64,000 bases of DNA from assembly GCA_905331475.1 (NCBI GenBank), contig CAJNYU010000970.1:41859-105858 (forward strand), read 5' to 3'. Made by a program: the position numbers and the translations under genes. This document shows, piece by piece, positions 35,202 to 52,956 of this stretch; the stretch's first letter is position 1; every line of letters begins with the position of its first letter. Under the pieces are notes generated by a model. The model had not been told where the DNA came from, did not search any database, and saw only the letters and a list, made by a program, of their open reading frames with translations. The DNA comes from Rotaria socialis. Lineage: Eukaryota; Rotifera; Eurotatoria; Philodinida; Philodinidae.

Positions 35202-38163
35202 CTAATCTGCTAAAGCCCCCATAGGATCCCAAGCTTTTAAAGCAATTGGTTCTTGTTCAAGAACAGCAAGAGCTTCATTTGACAAATGTTTCTTGTCAAC
35301 TACAACTTCGTATAAATATTCATTGAACCAATCATCTGTCATAACAACATAACCTTTATCCGCTTTATCCTCTCCGTGAGAATTTTCGACACGATATCGA
35401 ATAAATTGTAAATCAGTGGCTTGATTATTGTCATTTACATCATTTGGTGGCCCTTTTTCAACATGAACACCTGTAAATACCATAGCATGTGTCATTAACG
35501 ATTCACCGTATTCTAATCGTGATGCTTTAGTTTGACACGGAAATTTTGAATTAAAATAAAGTTGTGTATCAAAAATTTTCAAATCAAGTATTCCGTATTT
35601 CGCGTGCATATGTTTACCAAAATCAACACCAAACCAAACAGCCTATTTAGTGAGACGAAAAAACGATTCCTAGAGAAGTTTGCGAAAACATTCATACTTC
35701 ATCGGCGACAATCGAATCGTATACGGCTTGCTTAAGCACTCGAATAGGTTGATTATTGTATCGAGTTTTTCGGCCACCAACAATATTTCCAAGATATTCA
35801 ACTGTATATAAACGCCCATAGGCATTAGAAGCTCGAGGATCGTTCACAAGACATACCTGATAAAAAATAAAGTAACATGATATTATTTTATAATTACTTA
35901 AATTCTAACGAATATTTGTTTTTGAGAAGATGTTTGAATGCACTATAAGCAATCCTTTTTTTTCTCACAAATTAGATTTTCAAGGTTCGAAAATATACAG
36001 TAGTCTGTTCGTAAAAACATAAGAAACCGAATTCTTTTGAAATAATTGCTTGCATCTTAGACTCATCAATATACTCTCTTTGCTCCGATTCAAAAGCACT
36101 CGACCGATAGAGAATTTTTTTTTCCATTTGCATATATTAATTTAACTACGCCTTTGGATTCTCTATTTAAGCATAAATTCGAATATAATTACTATTTAAC
36201 TATTCTCATAAGGATTCTAACGCATGACTATTTTTCATCTTTGATTACTCATTAAGATATTGAACTGGTAATTATTGAAGATTTTGGAAGTGTATTCTAA
36301 ACGTTTATTCCAAGCTAATCATTATAGAAATGAATCAATTACTTTATTATCAATATCAAACACGGGTTTCACAATTTGTTGATAGAATTCAATTGGACTA
36401 ATTGGTCCAATTTTTTTACTCTGTTTATTAACATCATAATATTCAAATGTTATTTGCTCTGGTGGTGATCCCAAACACGTGGTGACAATTTGATGAAGCT
36501 AAACGAGAGTAACTTACTAAATTTTATATTCAAATTTTCAAATTACTTCTTTCATCATTGCAGCTTCTCTTTTCAACAAATCATCGTCGTTGACATTTCC
36601 TTGTTCAACTAAGTCGAAGATTTCTTGAGCAAATGCACGTAACTACCATTAACAAAAACAAAAAACGAATGAATCATTGTTGATCATTATTTTCATGCTT
36701 AAATGAATATACTTTAGCACGAAGAAATTTATTCATAAACACAGCTGCTTCAGATGATGAACTTTCAGGGAACGCATTTTTTGGTACAACACCATATTTA
36801 TTTATCAGATTAACAAGCATATCCCATTGGCCTTTACAGAAGATTTCTTTAGTTTTGAAAATATTTTCAAATCAAAGATTGCCTTACCTCCATCAATAAG
36901 TAATTCGTGTAAAAGATATTGCACTAGTCGACCATCTTTTGGTTCTTTCTTTTTTGCTAATTCAATCATCGACGTAAGAAAATAATGACATCGTTCGATC
37001 TATTCAAAATTTTATATATTTGTAAACGAAGAAGAAGAAAAAAGTCGGCAAACTTTATCGTAATAGAAAAGATAATTTTGACTTAATTCTAGTTCTTGAA
37101 TTTTAAGTGTTTTCATCACTTGAATTCGAATGACATTCAAACAAGCAAATATCCAACAACGGCCTGAAGCTTTTTGGTTTGTTACTGGGCGGCCTTCGAC
37201 GGCAAGCTGAAAGAAGAAAACATAATTTCATTTATATTATACAATCGTTAGAGCTAGACTCGTATGATTAGCAATTAAATTATAATGCACATGAGCGATG
37301 CAGAACGATTACGAAGTATATCAATTGCTTTCTCAAAGTGTTTGCACATCCTTGGCATACTAAAGTATGTACATTGAATAGCTATAGCGTCCAACCCGTT
37401 GGACCGGAAATTTCCGGACCCGAACCATAGATTTGATATTCTCAAAGTAATTTTCTAACCGGAATCGGATTGTGTTGCCCAGAGGATACGGAATACTTTT
37501 TTCCGATTTTCTATATCCGGTGATCAGCAACACCTGATCGATTGTACTTAAATGTCAAGTCACTTGTTACATAAAAATTTGAGCGCACTAATCAATCGAT
37601 GAAAAGAATATCGAATATTTTATTAAATTTTAGAATCTGAATATTTTTAGATGTTATGCTTTAGAAATGTTGAATTTACACAATTCATGGTATTTAAATA
37701 TCAGATTTAATCAAATCTGATTAGGTGTATTAAATCGTTAAATCCTCAAAGCGCCTTCTTAATTGAACTTTATATAATTCAATGTCATTTTACTGGTAGA
37801 TTTTATGAACTATACTATTTCTAAATGCAATATTTAGTAGAAATTTGTATAATGCAAAATTTTCTTCTTCGAAGGTGAATACTAAAACATTTTTTAAATA
37901 ACCTTTCAGGGTCATTATGTCTTTTCTGTATACCTTTGTATTAAACACGTGTACAGTTGAGAAACGTTTTTGTCGGTTGACAATAACATCCGAAAGTGTA
38001 TGTTGAGAACAAGCCGATTGAGCGACGAGGTTTTTCAAATCACTTTTATATTCATCTTGGAAATTTTTCAATTGTTCCAACGATAAAACAGCTAAAAAAA
38101 TTGTCCATTGAATAAAGTGTAGAGCAAATTTTTTTTATTACTTTTCTCACTATTTTCTGGCAT
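35202..38163 (-). CDS. BLMH: Bleomycin hydrolase (cysteine aminopeptidase, C1B)
   Basis: Nine exons (38163-38142, 38091-37934, 37206-37054, 36999-36888, 36831-36713, 36642-36547, 36498-36343, 35856-35698, 35642-35202) close in frame to 471 residues, near the 455 of human BLMH. It is a cytosolic papain-like aminopeptidase forming a hexameric barrel. The catalytic Cys lies in VTNQKASGRCWIFACLN, the His in ESLMTHAMVFTG and the Asn in YRVENSHGED. Most C1 peptidases have NSW at the last site; here it is NSH. EYLGNIVGGRKTRYNNQPI and the C-terminus AWDPMGALAD are typical, the terminal residues reaching into the active site of the family. A loop of about 16 residues is inserted after the catalytic His. 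The 727 bp second intron holds palindromic sequence; the other introns except the 486 bp seventh are short. Confidence 0.95.
37381..37430. repeat. Palindromic GC-rich unit in a BLMH intron
   Basis: Two overlapping palindromes: GTCCAAC-CC-GTTGGAC (37389-37404) and CCGGAAATTTCCGG (37404-37417), inside an imperfect fold-back with CTAT and ATAG ends. It is much more GC-rich than the surrounding intron and looks like inserted mobile DNA, but no target duplication was found. Confidence 0.4.
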
Positions 38164-39757
38164 TGTTTTCTCCATTGACTTTTGTCGGCAAAAGTAAATA
38201 GAATAATAAAGAAACAGCTGATCGAAAATTCCTATTGATTGAAATATTGAACCAATCGGAAAACGAGTGATCGCTAATGTCTATTGATTGATTTGCTATA
38301 GAGTTGCACGTATCAGATTTGACATTTCGAGAAGTTGATTATGGAAAGAATGTTTGCAATAGTCATGATAGATTATTTTTTTTTGTTCTCCTTGAATGAA
38401 AAAAAAAGAACACTGTACCAGTTCTTTTTTTCTTCTTTTAATAAAGAATGTACTCTTTTTTTTTCTTGGTGTTAATAGAGTGAGTAAGGTGAGATACTAT
38501 TTGAAAAATAAATAAACACCGAGGTCATCATCAAAGAATAGAAGGAAAAAAACAAGCAAAATTGAACCTCTTTTTTTGTATCTGATGTACAATGGTGAAA
38601 TTTTTACATATTATTTATTTTTTATTATTATTATTGACCGTTAGGTAGTCTATCTTTCTCTGTTCTTTTGCCCATTCATTTTTCAGTCTCGAAAAACGAA
38701 ACACATATCGAGCGTTTCAAATTTCGGCTCTATCCGCCTGTACTCAGACAGACAGAACGCGAAAACGATGAACAATATATATATATATATATATACACGT
38801 ATATATGAAGAGAATTGGTTGGGGTGGAGAAGAAAAAAAAGAACACGACTCATGTACTTCGAGGTTCATCGTTTACTTTCGTCTGACCATTAGTATTACT
38901 ACTACTGCGTACACCAACTTAATCGGACAGAGTATTCGTATTTTTTCGTTCGTTGTCTTCGGTCTTTTTTCTTTTTAATTTATTTATATGCTGTCCTTGT
39001 TAGCCTGTCTTGATGGTGACAGCTAATGGCATATGTTTCTTGAATTGTATCATTGCTACTATACTCTAAAGAAGACGCTGAAAACAACTCGTGTTTTTTT
39101 CTATCTAGAGTTGTTATTAATCTTCTCTTCTTTTTTTTGTTGTTACTAACAACATCAAGACTTGTATGCGCTTATATTTTCTTATACGCATATCTCCTTG
39201 CTTTCTTCCGCCCAAAAGAAACTATGTCAATGAATCCGGTCGAACGTGTATATATGTGTGTTTAACGAACATGCTACTCGATAGATTTAATTTGTGTTTC
39301 GTAAATAGACAGTCTTAGCTGTGATACGAATCAGCTGCTTATGTGTTAAGAGAAGAACGTTTATACATCTATTTAATAATGAACCTTGCAGGACGAGGTT
39401 CATCAAAATTGATTGATGACAATCGTCGTAGGCATGATAGAACTACTACTCTATGTTCTCTATCCAATACACACACACCGCCAGAGCTCGATTACGTAAA
39501 CAGTATTGACGCTCGAAAAAGAACGTTCGCTGTGTATGGATGGGGCAAGATTGATCGGGAGTGACGACGACCTTTTCTCTTTTTTACTTTTTTTCTCTGT
39601 CGTGTGTCCGTCCTAACAAGAATTTCTTTATTTTCTTCGTTATTTATTTTTGTTATTATTAGTTTTTTTTTTGTTTTGCCTTTGCAGATCTTTCTGTATA
39701 TATGGTGTCGTCGATAAAGAATAATTATTATACTCAGTATGCACGGTAACATTGAAC
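38164..39757. other. Divergent promoter region, BLMH and TTBK
   Basis: About 1.6 kb between two divergently transcribed genes. It contains homopolymer T runs and a (TA)n microsatellite near 38774-38795. Short frames at 39053, 39343 and 39492 show no family features; 5' UTR exons are possible but cannot be defined by eye. Confidence 0.5.
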
Positions 39758-45533
<5,776 letters not shown>

Positions 45534-46276
45534 TCGTCATGTCTTTCGTAAATATCAATTCTACAGAAAACAAAAATCGCTAGCATTTTCTTACGATTCA
45601 ATAAATTCTTAATTCCGAGCTTGTACGAATTAAATATCTTTATTTCTGTTTATGTGTTGTTGTTTTTCTTTTTCTTTTTCGCTTCTAATTCTATTTATTT
45701 ATATTTGTCTATATGGAACAATCGTTCACGGAGTTCATTTTTTTCTGTTTTTTTTTATTTTTTTTTCTCTCTCTCTTGTTTGTGCTCTTAAAAGAAAACA
45801 ATCCATTATGCTCCGTCGACATAACATTTATTCTTTACTCACAATACGATGTGTAAATATATGAAAACAAATAATGATGATGATGATAATAATGAAAAGC
45901 GTCCTATTTTGGTTTTTCTGTTTTTTCTTCGTTATTATTGAAATTCTTTCGTGCTCTCTCTCTCTCTCTCTCTTTCTAGGACTGGTTCTGTGTGTTTGTT
46001 TGTTTATAGTCGTTTTTCTTCTTCATATTCGATTTTTTTTCTTTTGCGCGCTAGCTAAGGCATTTTTCTGTTAAAAACAAAAACATGAAAATCCATCATG
46101 CGTGTGTGAAACAAAAAAAGAAAATAATTCAGAATTATAAGAATAAGCTTTCTTTAAAAATGATCTAGTTGATTTAATTTGCATATGAACAATAACAATG
46201 ATTCATTTCGTTGAATAAACAAAAAAAACGATACAATTAGAAATTTCGATTCATCCGTTGAATAATTATTTTAGAT
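45534..46276. other. Intergenic DNA, TTBK 3' region
   Basis: T-rich with a (CT)n run near 45954-45974. An acceptor-like TTATTTTAG just before the next ATG (46277) hints at a 5' UTR exon of the small membrane protein within this stretch. Confidence 0.45.
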
Positions 46277-46624
46277 ATGGTGTTCAGAATTTTTAAACAG
46301 TTCAATGAAAATCTACAGCGAAAAGTACGACGAGCATTTCTAGCTGAACCAGATAAAATGCCACAACGGTGTGCCATTGTCATGGCATCAGTTCTACTTC
46401 TGTCGATTATTATTACCTATAATACATTATATGAAAGAAAAAAAACTGAAGAAGGTTGATTTTGTATTTTGTTAATAAAATTGATTCGTAATTTTGTGTT
46501 TTTAGGTATTCAACCAGTTACCGTGACAGAGTTATTTCGAGAACGTAATGCAAAAAAACGACTTGAACATTTAGAATTACAACGAAATATTGCCAAAGCA
46601 CGAGAGAGTGTGAAAACACAGTAG
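46277..46624 (+). CDS. Small single-pass membrane protein, unknown family
   Basis: Two exons (46277-46454, 46506-46624) joined across a 51 bp intron give 98 residues. A basic N-terminus (NLQRKVRRAFLAEPDKMPQR) precedes one hydrophobic segment (CAIVMASVLLLSIIITYNTL, residues about 35-54), then a charged helix rich in Arg, Glu and Lys (ELFRERNAKKRLEHLELQRN). The layout of one TM plus a charged helix resembles small mitochondrial inner-membrane assembly factors, but I do not recognise it and would not assign a function. Clean splice sites and frame closure support a real gene. Confidence 0.6.
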
Positions 46625-47435
46625 TTAGACTGTTTTGCTCTAGGAAATAGAATGACTTATTTTGTTTTTATTATTAAAATACAATCTCTCAAGGTGAACA
46701 ACAATGAAAACAAATTTGTAAACTTTAAATCTAATAAACATTGTTAAGTAGATACTAATATCATATTAAAAGAAGATATAAGAAAGACAACAGCTAGACT
46801 TGTATATGCATGTCATCATATAAAATGTCCAATATTGATAATTTATGTCTATCTTACATCACAATTGAATATGCTTGGTTGATCAATTTATTTTCATTTA
46901 TTGATCATTAAGAAGTAGTTATACACGAGACATGTTACTATAGAAGATTCGTCGTACTTATCAGAGATGGTATGCGTGTTATTATGAAAAAAAGAAAAGC
47001 AATAAAACTCTTTGATGTTTGATAGCTATTCCTTCAAGTTAATCATCAATTATATGATTTTTTCATAAAGCATGTTTTATTTCGTATGAATAACTTGTTC
47101 CTATTCATTATCTTAAAACTAATGATTAATATTTTTTCTGGAGGCGATGAAAACTTTCGGTTAGCGCATCATGGTTAGCATTGAAATATCTGAGTTTTGT
47201 AATTTTAACCACAGTTAATTATCGATAGTTGAATTTGACTTTTTGAAGAATCGTCATAAATAAAATGTAATAGCAGCTTTTGGCAAGTTTGAAAACAAAG
47301 CAAAGGTAAAGAAACGACGATAACATTAGTTGCATTCGTGTTTCTTCTCTGTGGGCGAATACGACAATAATAGAAAGAAAAAACGATGTTGAATTCATTT
47401 GAATACAAAAAACAGCACTTTTTATAACTTCAATT
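46625..47435. other. Intergenic DNA
   Basis: AT-rich, no exon or RNA gene recognised. It should hold the promoter of the calmodulin-like gene; minus-strand frames at 47205-47485 are chance. Confidence 0.5.
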
Positions 47436-47924
47436 ATGGCTAAACTTACGCCTAGCCAAGAACAGGAATTACGCGATGCATTCAATCTTTTCGATAGAGG
47501 TAGGTAGAATAATGATGAATATGAAACATTGAAAGTTACATTTTTAGATCATTCTGGAAAAATTACGAAATCAGAATTGCGAAAACTCTTACGTGCATTA
47601 AATGTAAAAGCAACGGATAGTGAAGTACAAAGATTATTACATCGAATGGATACTGATAATAGTGGAGACATCGATTTCAATGAATTTAAAAACGCAATGG
47701 CTAGGCCATTTTTTAAAAAATATTCTCGAACGGAAGCTATGGATGCATTTAAAAAATTCGATGTTGATGGAAATGGTTTTATATCAAGTAAAGAACTCGA
47801 GAATATCATGTCACGTATGGGAAAACATTTGAGTCAAAAGGAACTTCAAGCAACTATTTCATCGTTAGATTTAAATAAAGATGGGAAAATTTCGTTTGAT
47901 GAATTTTGTGCCTTATTCGATTAA
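47436..47924 (+). CDS. Calmodulin-like protein with four EF hands
   Basis: Two exons (47436-47499, 47548-47924) give 146 residues, close to calmodulin's 148 with its initiator Met processed. All four loops keep acidic residues at positions 1, 3 and 12: DRDHSGKITKSE, DTDNSGDIDFNE, DVDGNGFISSKE and DLNKDGKISFDE. All four should therefore bind calcium. The N-terminus MAKLTPSQEQELRDAFNLFD is like calmodulin, but overall divergence is clear, and KNAMARPFFKKYSRTEAMDA in the linker differs from true calmodulin. A calmodulin-like sensor is the best description; a troponin-C-like role is possible. The 48 bp intron splits the first EF loop. Confidence 0.9.
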
Positions 47925-48046
47925 ATATTTTTTTTCATTCATTGATTTTTAATCTTCTCGCATTATTATGAGTCATTATTCATGCACGTAATCAATTAAG
48001 AGTTCATTTTAGCAAGAGACGCCTTCTATTTAATATTATCAAGTAT

Positions 48047-49157
48047 TTATTTTCCCGATAAACTAGAAATTGCATTTTGAATCCATGGCAAATAGTGGCT
48101 AACACGAGCATAAACGCCTGGACGATCGAGTTTAGCACATTCATCACCGAAGCTAACAACACCGCTGAGTATCCATTTACCATCGACTTCATACATAAGT
48201 GGACCACCTGAATCCCCTTGACAAGAGTCTTTTGTATATTGATGGTTACCGGCACATAATTGTTTGTTATCATCATAAAAGTAGACCTGTTCACATAAAT
48301 CCATAATTACAACACCAGCTTGATGAAGTGAATCTGGTGAACTACCTCCAAATGATGTTGTACCCCAGCCGACTAAATCATAAAATATGTGAATCTCTGT
48401 TCTTTTCTTTTTTCTGTAACATTACATACCAACCATGACATTGTCGTTTACAACAGGATCTCTTTCTGGAAGGCAAACTACATTGACGTAACTATCGATT
48501 TTAACAGGCGAAGCTAAACGGATAATAGCAACATCGTTTTCATTTGTATCGTCATTATAGGCAGCATGATTCAATACGGTCGCAACAGATTTACGTTGAA
48601 CTTCAGGTAGATTTGCTTTGCTTCGTGCATGAAGACCAGCTACAACAGTTAAACCGGCATTGAACATTGTTTTATCTTGAAGACAATGAGCAGCAGTTAA
48701 AACATGTTGTGAATCCTAAAATATTTACGTATATTATACGTTTGACTTTTCATAATTATCTATTATTTACAATTAAAGTACCACCACAGAAATGGCTTCC
48801 ATAATATTGAATAGAAACAAGCCAAGGCCAAGAGTGTGGTGTTGCTTCTTGACCACCGACAATTCGTGTACGTAAAGGAGCAACCGCTGCACGACCGCAT
48901 CCAGCTTGGGCTGGTCCAATAGGTCTTAGAGTCGTAGCTCCATATGGGCAACAAAAACGAACTGCATATGTACCAGCAGGTTTAGTGAGTTCATAGTTGA
49001 TAGCACCGGAACATACGGACGAATCAACAGAAACTGATGTTCCCGTAACCGCTTGCCAGCCTGTACATATTTTACCGTTCTCAATGTGTTCTAACTTTTG
49101 TCCACTAACAATGACGGCAAAAGTAACGAATACGATCGTTGTAGGGAAGATCAACAT
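48047..49157 (-). CDS. Secreted trypsin-like serine protease
   Basis: Three exons (49157-48771, 48715-48430, 48372-48047) close in frame to 332 residues. Signal peptide ([19 protein letters not shown]), then a Cys-containing propeptide of about 75 residues, and activation site [10 protein letters not shown]. The S1 domain has the His in VLTAAHC, Asp in ENDVAIIRL and Ser in [11 protein letters not shown]; the Asp six residues before the Ser predicts trypsin-like cleavage after Lys/Arg. All catalytic residues are present. CGRAAVAP before the activation site probably keeps the propeptide disulfide-linked after activation. The propeptide ([18 protein letters not shown]) is not a domain I recognise. 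The two introns are 55-57 bp. Confidence 0.93.
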
Positions 49158-50570
49158 ATTTATGCTGTTTTAGAGAATGTGCACTTAGATATAATAGAAA
49201 TACTTTATATACGGCCTTGTTATCCTTGATATCTTCCAATAAAATTAGTCGCCGAAAAGAAAAAGGCAAAACAATTTAGATTTAAGCTTTTTAAAATTAA
49301 ATCGATTATATTTCAGGTTGAAGATATAGGCATGCTACAAAAAACTAAAACATGTTTTCTTTTTTTTCGCAAAATTTTAAATATCAAATTTCTAATTCAT
49401 TTTTTTCTATCGAAAATATAGCATTTGACATTATTGTATCATTTGATACATTATATTCAGAAAAGAAGAACTTGTATTACTAAATTTTATTTGTAAAGTA
49501 ACTCACAAAATAGATTTAAAAACAACAATATGGCAGAAGCATGAAAAAAGAGGTGTTAAATCTTTTCTTTTAATTAGTTTTCACTACTTACTAGTTTTAA
49601 ACGCTTTATTTGACTCAACCGAGTATCATCTATGTCGACAACAGCTGATACGATATCGAATTTGTTCAAAATACTGTTTGTTTTATATTTAGAAGAGTTG
49701 GGTAACCAAATGGTCGTTTTTTTACCATGAATAAGTTTATGTTGGTTCAATCTTTACAATATAAAAGTTGTTTTTTTTCTTTTTTTAAACTAGTAGCGAT
49801 AGTTATATGATGAATATTATCGTGTGAGTCAGTTGAAAGTGATGGTAAAGCAGTAGCATTATTTCAAATAGGGCTAACAAAGTAATGCTCTTTTCTTTTT
49901 TGCTATCGGGATTGAACCAATTCAGTATCATAAGAGAAAATATCCTATATAAATTAAATAATTCTATCTGAATTTCTCAGAGGTTGCTTCACGTTTTCCA
50001 AAAACTGAAAACGCTGCTATTTTCAAACTGAAGTATGAATGCGAAAGTTGTAGAGCAGGAAGGTATTGCATTGCCCTGTCAACACCTCTGTTCGGTACTA
50101 TTGCTGACTTCAATTAAACTATCGTGAGCTTGACGTCTCTTCCATTCATTCTTGCAAGGAGGAGAGACTTAACCAGGACTAAAATACTTTTTAACTTCCT
50201 AGTTTATGCCTAGGCCTGTTGCTATGTACTATACGACTTTTATTTCGATTATACGGTATGCATTGTGTCAATTGTTGGTGCGTAAGTAATAAAATAATTA
50301 CATGACTTCAGGACAGAAAGAAGCGTGATGATACATATAAGATCCAATAACCTAATATCGGGTCCGATGTCAGTATCTAAAATCATGATCCCTTTTGTGA
50401 CAATCTTCTTCTTTATTTTCGTCTCCTTGCTCTTATTACATTCTCACAAGAAATAATAATCTCCTTCTTCAAACATTAACACTTACTTAAATACAACAGA
50501 TTCGAGAAGAAAAATGGAATAATTGTAAACGTGATAGAATGAAGCCGAAAGAGCAGAAGAGAGAACATCC
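49158..50570. other. Intergenic DNA, probably with decayed repeats
   Basis: The first part is AT-rich and holds the protease promoter. From about 50020 to 50230 composition is somewhat higher in GC, which may reflect an old insertion or the lost 3' part of the neighbouring pseudogene; I could not assign it. Confidence 0.4.
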
Positions 50571-51379
50571 CTACGACAGATATATCCTGCTACAATACAA
50601 AGATGCCTTGCCCAATAGAATGTGATAAAGATGTTGTTCTTGTGAGGATTCGAAGACGCTAATCAGCGTTTGACCAAGTTGAGACCGTCCATTTGTGAAG
50701 TCGACTTGCTCACGTAAATAGGATATTAGTTTGCTTATATCATGGTTATCATTGCCCACGATGGTGAGACGTACTTCCCGTAGTTGATCAATCTGATCAT
50801 TGTGAAGTTGCTGAATATGGTCTATCCGGAATATGGTATGTGTAGAGAATAGAATTTCTCGCTAGCCACCTTTGTAATAACTGAAGTTTTTCACATCGAC
50901 AAATGGAATGGGGATCAGTTGTCATAACAAATAATATACTCACTGTATTTAGATCGTTGTTCGTAGCAGCAAATTGTGCATACATAAACGATACCAGACG
51001 ATCGCTACTTGTTGAATGATATACGTTTACCTTCGGTGTGTTTCATTTTTTCGAAACTATCTAATATATTCATGGTTCAAATTTATTGATGTGACCCACC
51101 AGAATATCATTTCTGAAGACGACAGAAATCTGCGAATTCTTTAATAGATTGTGTATCATCGTCTTCGATTTTTAAAAGTGCTTCTTTAAATAGTTGAGTG
51201 TACATAAATAGGGGATCAATTCCATTATAACTGATTGGCATCAGAGAGCAATTACAATCTACAAGATCGACTTTTAATACTTCACCCTTTTTCATTTTGG
51301 ATATCACTGACGAAGTCAATGTAGTGATGGTAGCTGCAGGATCATTAACAGTCGATGTGGATAAGTTTTGGTTGTTCAT
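50571..51379 (-). pseudogene. Broken TPR/ADP-ribosyltransferase-type gene (bdelloid family)
   Basis: Separate frames on the minus strand carry pieces in the expected order: MPISYNGIDPLFMYTQLFKE (51379-51107), STSSDRLVSFMYAQFAATNN with NDLNTVSILFVMTTDP (about 51030-50797), and REVRLTIVGNDNHDISKLIS then GRSQLGQTLISVF and HLYHILLGKA (50759-50571). These resemble a large family I remember from bdelloid genomes, joining an NAD:arginine ADP-ribosyltransferase-like domain to TPRs. Between the first two pieces most of the middle region is missing, although a trace of its WW motif follows the first stop. The conserved block after FVMTTDP is replaced, and the TPR region is absent. Stops and deletions mean it is not functional. 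The family call is from memory. Confidence 0.7.
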
Positions 51380-51672
51380 TGTGTATGAAATAATGGAAGA
51401 AAAAAGATTTCATCTCTTTAAATAATATGTTGTTACTGCTTTCTTTATTGATTGCTATAGAATTTCATTTTAGACTTCTGATGACCAGCGTTTCTAATAG
51501 GAATCTAAAACAAAAAGTCAAATGACATTTTACTTTTGCCATTACAGTGTAAAGTGACATTTTGTTTTTTTAAACAAAGTGTCACAAAGTTTCCAAGATG
51601 TAAACGATTAAAATTACATGAAAAGAGAGAATCATATGAATAAGTTTTGTGCATATCATCTGGTTGCTTTTC

Positions 51673-52045
51673 TCAATTGGGAAGGTAATTACGACGAATT
51701 TTAGTACTTGATTTTTTGTTCAAATTTGACTTGTTAGGAGTTTCGTATTCAATGGAAGGAGACACGTGTTGAATATCAGCAACGTTTGATGATGAACATG
51801 GAGGCTCACTTGCAATAATTTCAATTTCATTTTCTGGTTCGCCAAATATACATGAAGGAATAGAGTCGGGAGTATATGATGATGAAGGTAGAGCCCGTCG
51901 GGTCCGAATTGAAAAATTATTGGACCCGACGGGCTCTAGATGAAGGACGAATTTGTTGTTGATTTTCAGGTGGTGATAAAACGTTCGTTGGTGGCTTTGA
52001 ACTTCTACTCCAAAGTTCAATTAATTCTATTTGTTTTTTGTTCAT
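51673..52045 (-). pseudogene. N-terminal transposase-like fragment split by a MITE
   Basis: ATG 52045 begins MNKKQIELIELWSRSSKPP. The frame is stopped inside the 50 bp MITE (51889-51938) and resumes one frame off as SSSYTPDSIPSCIFGEPENE to a stop at 51673. Without the MITE and one copy of its target duplication (58 bp) the frame is continuous, about 104 codons. The end, KIRRNYLPN then TGA, could be a degraded LP-W motif like those opening zinc-finger domains of hAT transposases. The position inside a hAT element supports this, but the identity is inference. Confidence 0.6.
51889..51938. mobile_element. 50 bp hAT-like MITE nested in the larger element
   Basis: A perfect 17 bp inverted repeat TAGAGCCCGTCGGGTCC at each end with a 16 bp AT-rich centre. 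It is flanked on both sides by the 8 bp GATGAAGG (51881-51888 and 51939-51946). TAGAG fits the hAT end pattern YARNG. The element is therefore little more than two ends. A decayed relative occurs at 62576-62618. Confidence 0.9.
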
Positions 52046-52397
52046 CTGCTCTCAAAAGAAANAGCAATAGATGAATTCAAATGATAATAACAACAATAAA
52101 TAAATTCAAATAACAGTAACAATAGCTACAATTGTGATGAATTAAGAAATGCTTTAACGAATGAACCAATTAATTTGAAGATACCAGTATACGAAGAATA
52201 TTTTGACTAAAAATAATTAGGGAGTTCTAAAGTTACATATAATAAAAAGGAAAGTGTAAAAAATTTTCCGCAAGTGTCAACTTGACACTTTTTTTTCTTG
52301 AGCAAAGTGTAAAACAAAGTGCCAAATCAATATTGCAAGGTTCTTTGACACTTTGTAACAAAGGCGGACTCTTGCTGTTAGAAACACTGCTGATGAC

Positions 52398-52956
52398 AGA
52401 AAAACGATAAACAGAACATATGAAATTTCGAACTCAAGCTGAACCCTGCAATCTAGCGTCATCTATGTGTATGATATCATATAAAACTCATTGCAATAAT
52501 AAATAAAATCATTTAAATAGTAGTAATTAAAGTAAATAAATAATTTTCGAATTTTATTTTTCATATCGATGTCCAACAATCCGAACATTTGAAATAAGGC
52601 AAAACTAGTCACCAATGAATGAATTTCATTTTATTCAACTTGTCGAACAGCATTCATATTATTTATTTGTTTTTTTTCTTTTCACTATCATTTATTCTTT
52701 GAAAAAAAATAATCCTATCGTAGAAATGAGTTTTGTTGAGGCCCTATAGTTAATCTGTATGGTAATGTTTTAATTATGATTTATTATTTCATAGGAAAAC
52801 ATTTGTAAACAATCAATGAAATCATACTGGAGAATTTGTGGTAGTCCTTCTCAGTTCTATGCATTGTTCAAGGAAAATTTTAGCAATAGTTACTTGAAAT
52901 TATTTTTCTTGTTTTTAGATAATAAACATCTTGTTTTTGATTGATTTTCAATAATC
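52398..52956. other. Intergenic DNA upstream of RPL11
   Basis: AT-rich, no exon seen. The last part should hold the RPL11 promoter and 5' UTR; the acceptor-like TTTTTAG near 52919 may end a 5' UTR intron. Confidence 0.45.

Larger units (their letters stand above)
51486..52389. mobile_element. 904 bp hAT-superfamily DNA transposon, defective
   Basis: The ends are CAGCGTTTCTAATAGGAAT (51486) and, reading inward on the other strand from 52389, CAGTGTTTCTAACAGCAAG: a terminal inverted repeat of about 19 bp with four mismatches, starting with the hAT pattern YARNG. Both sides carry the identical 8 bp CTGATGAC (51478-51485 and 52390-52397), the hAT target duplication size. Inside both ends lie repeated AAAGTGTCA-like motifs in both orientations (51550-51590, 52273-52355), like hAT subterminal repeats. 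It holds one broken frame (51673-52045) and is far too short for a full transposase, so it is non-autonomous. One unresolved base (n) lies at 52062. Confidence 0.85.

Noticed and set aside
51541-52389. Alternative hAT boundary starting at CAGTGTAAAG (51545)
   Set aside because: It has no matching 8 bp flank and poorer end similarity; 51486-52389 has both.
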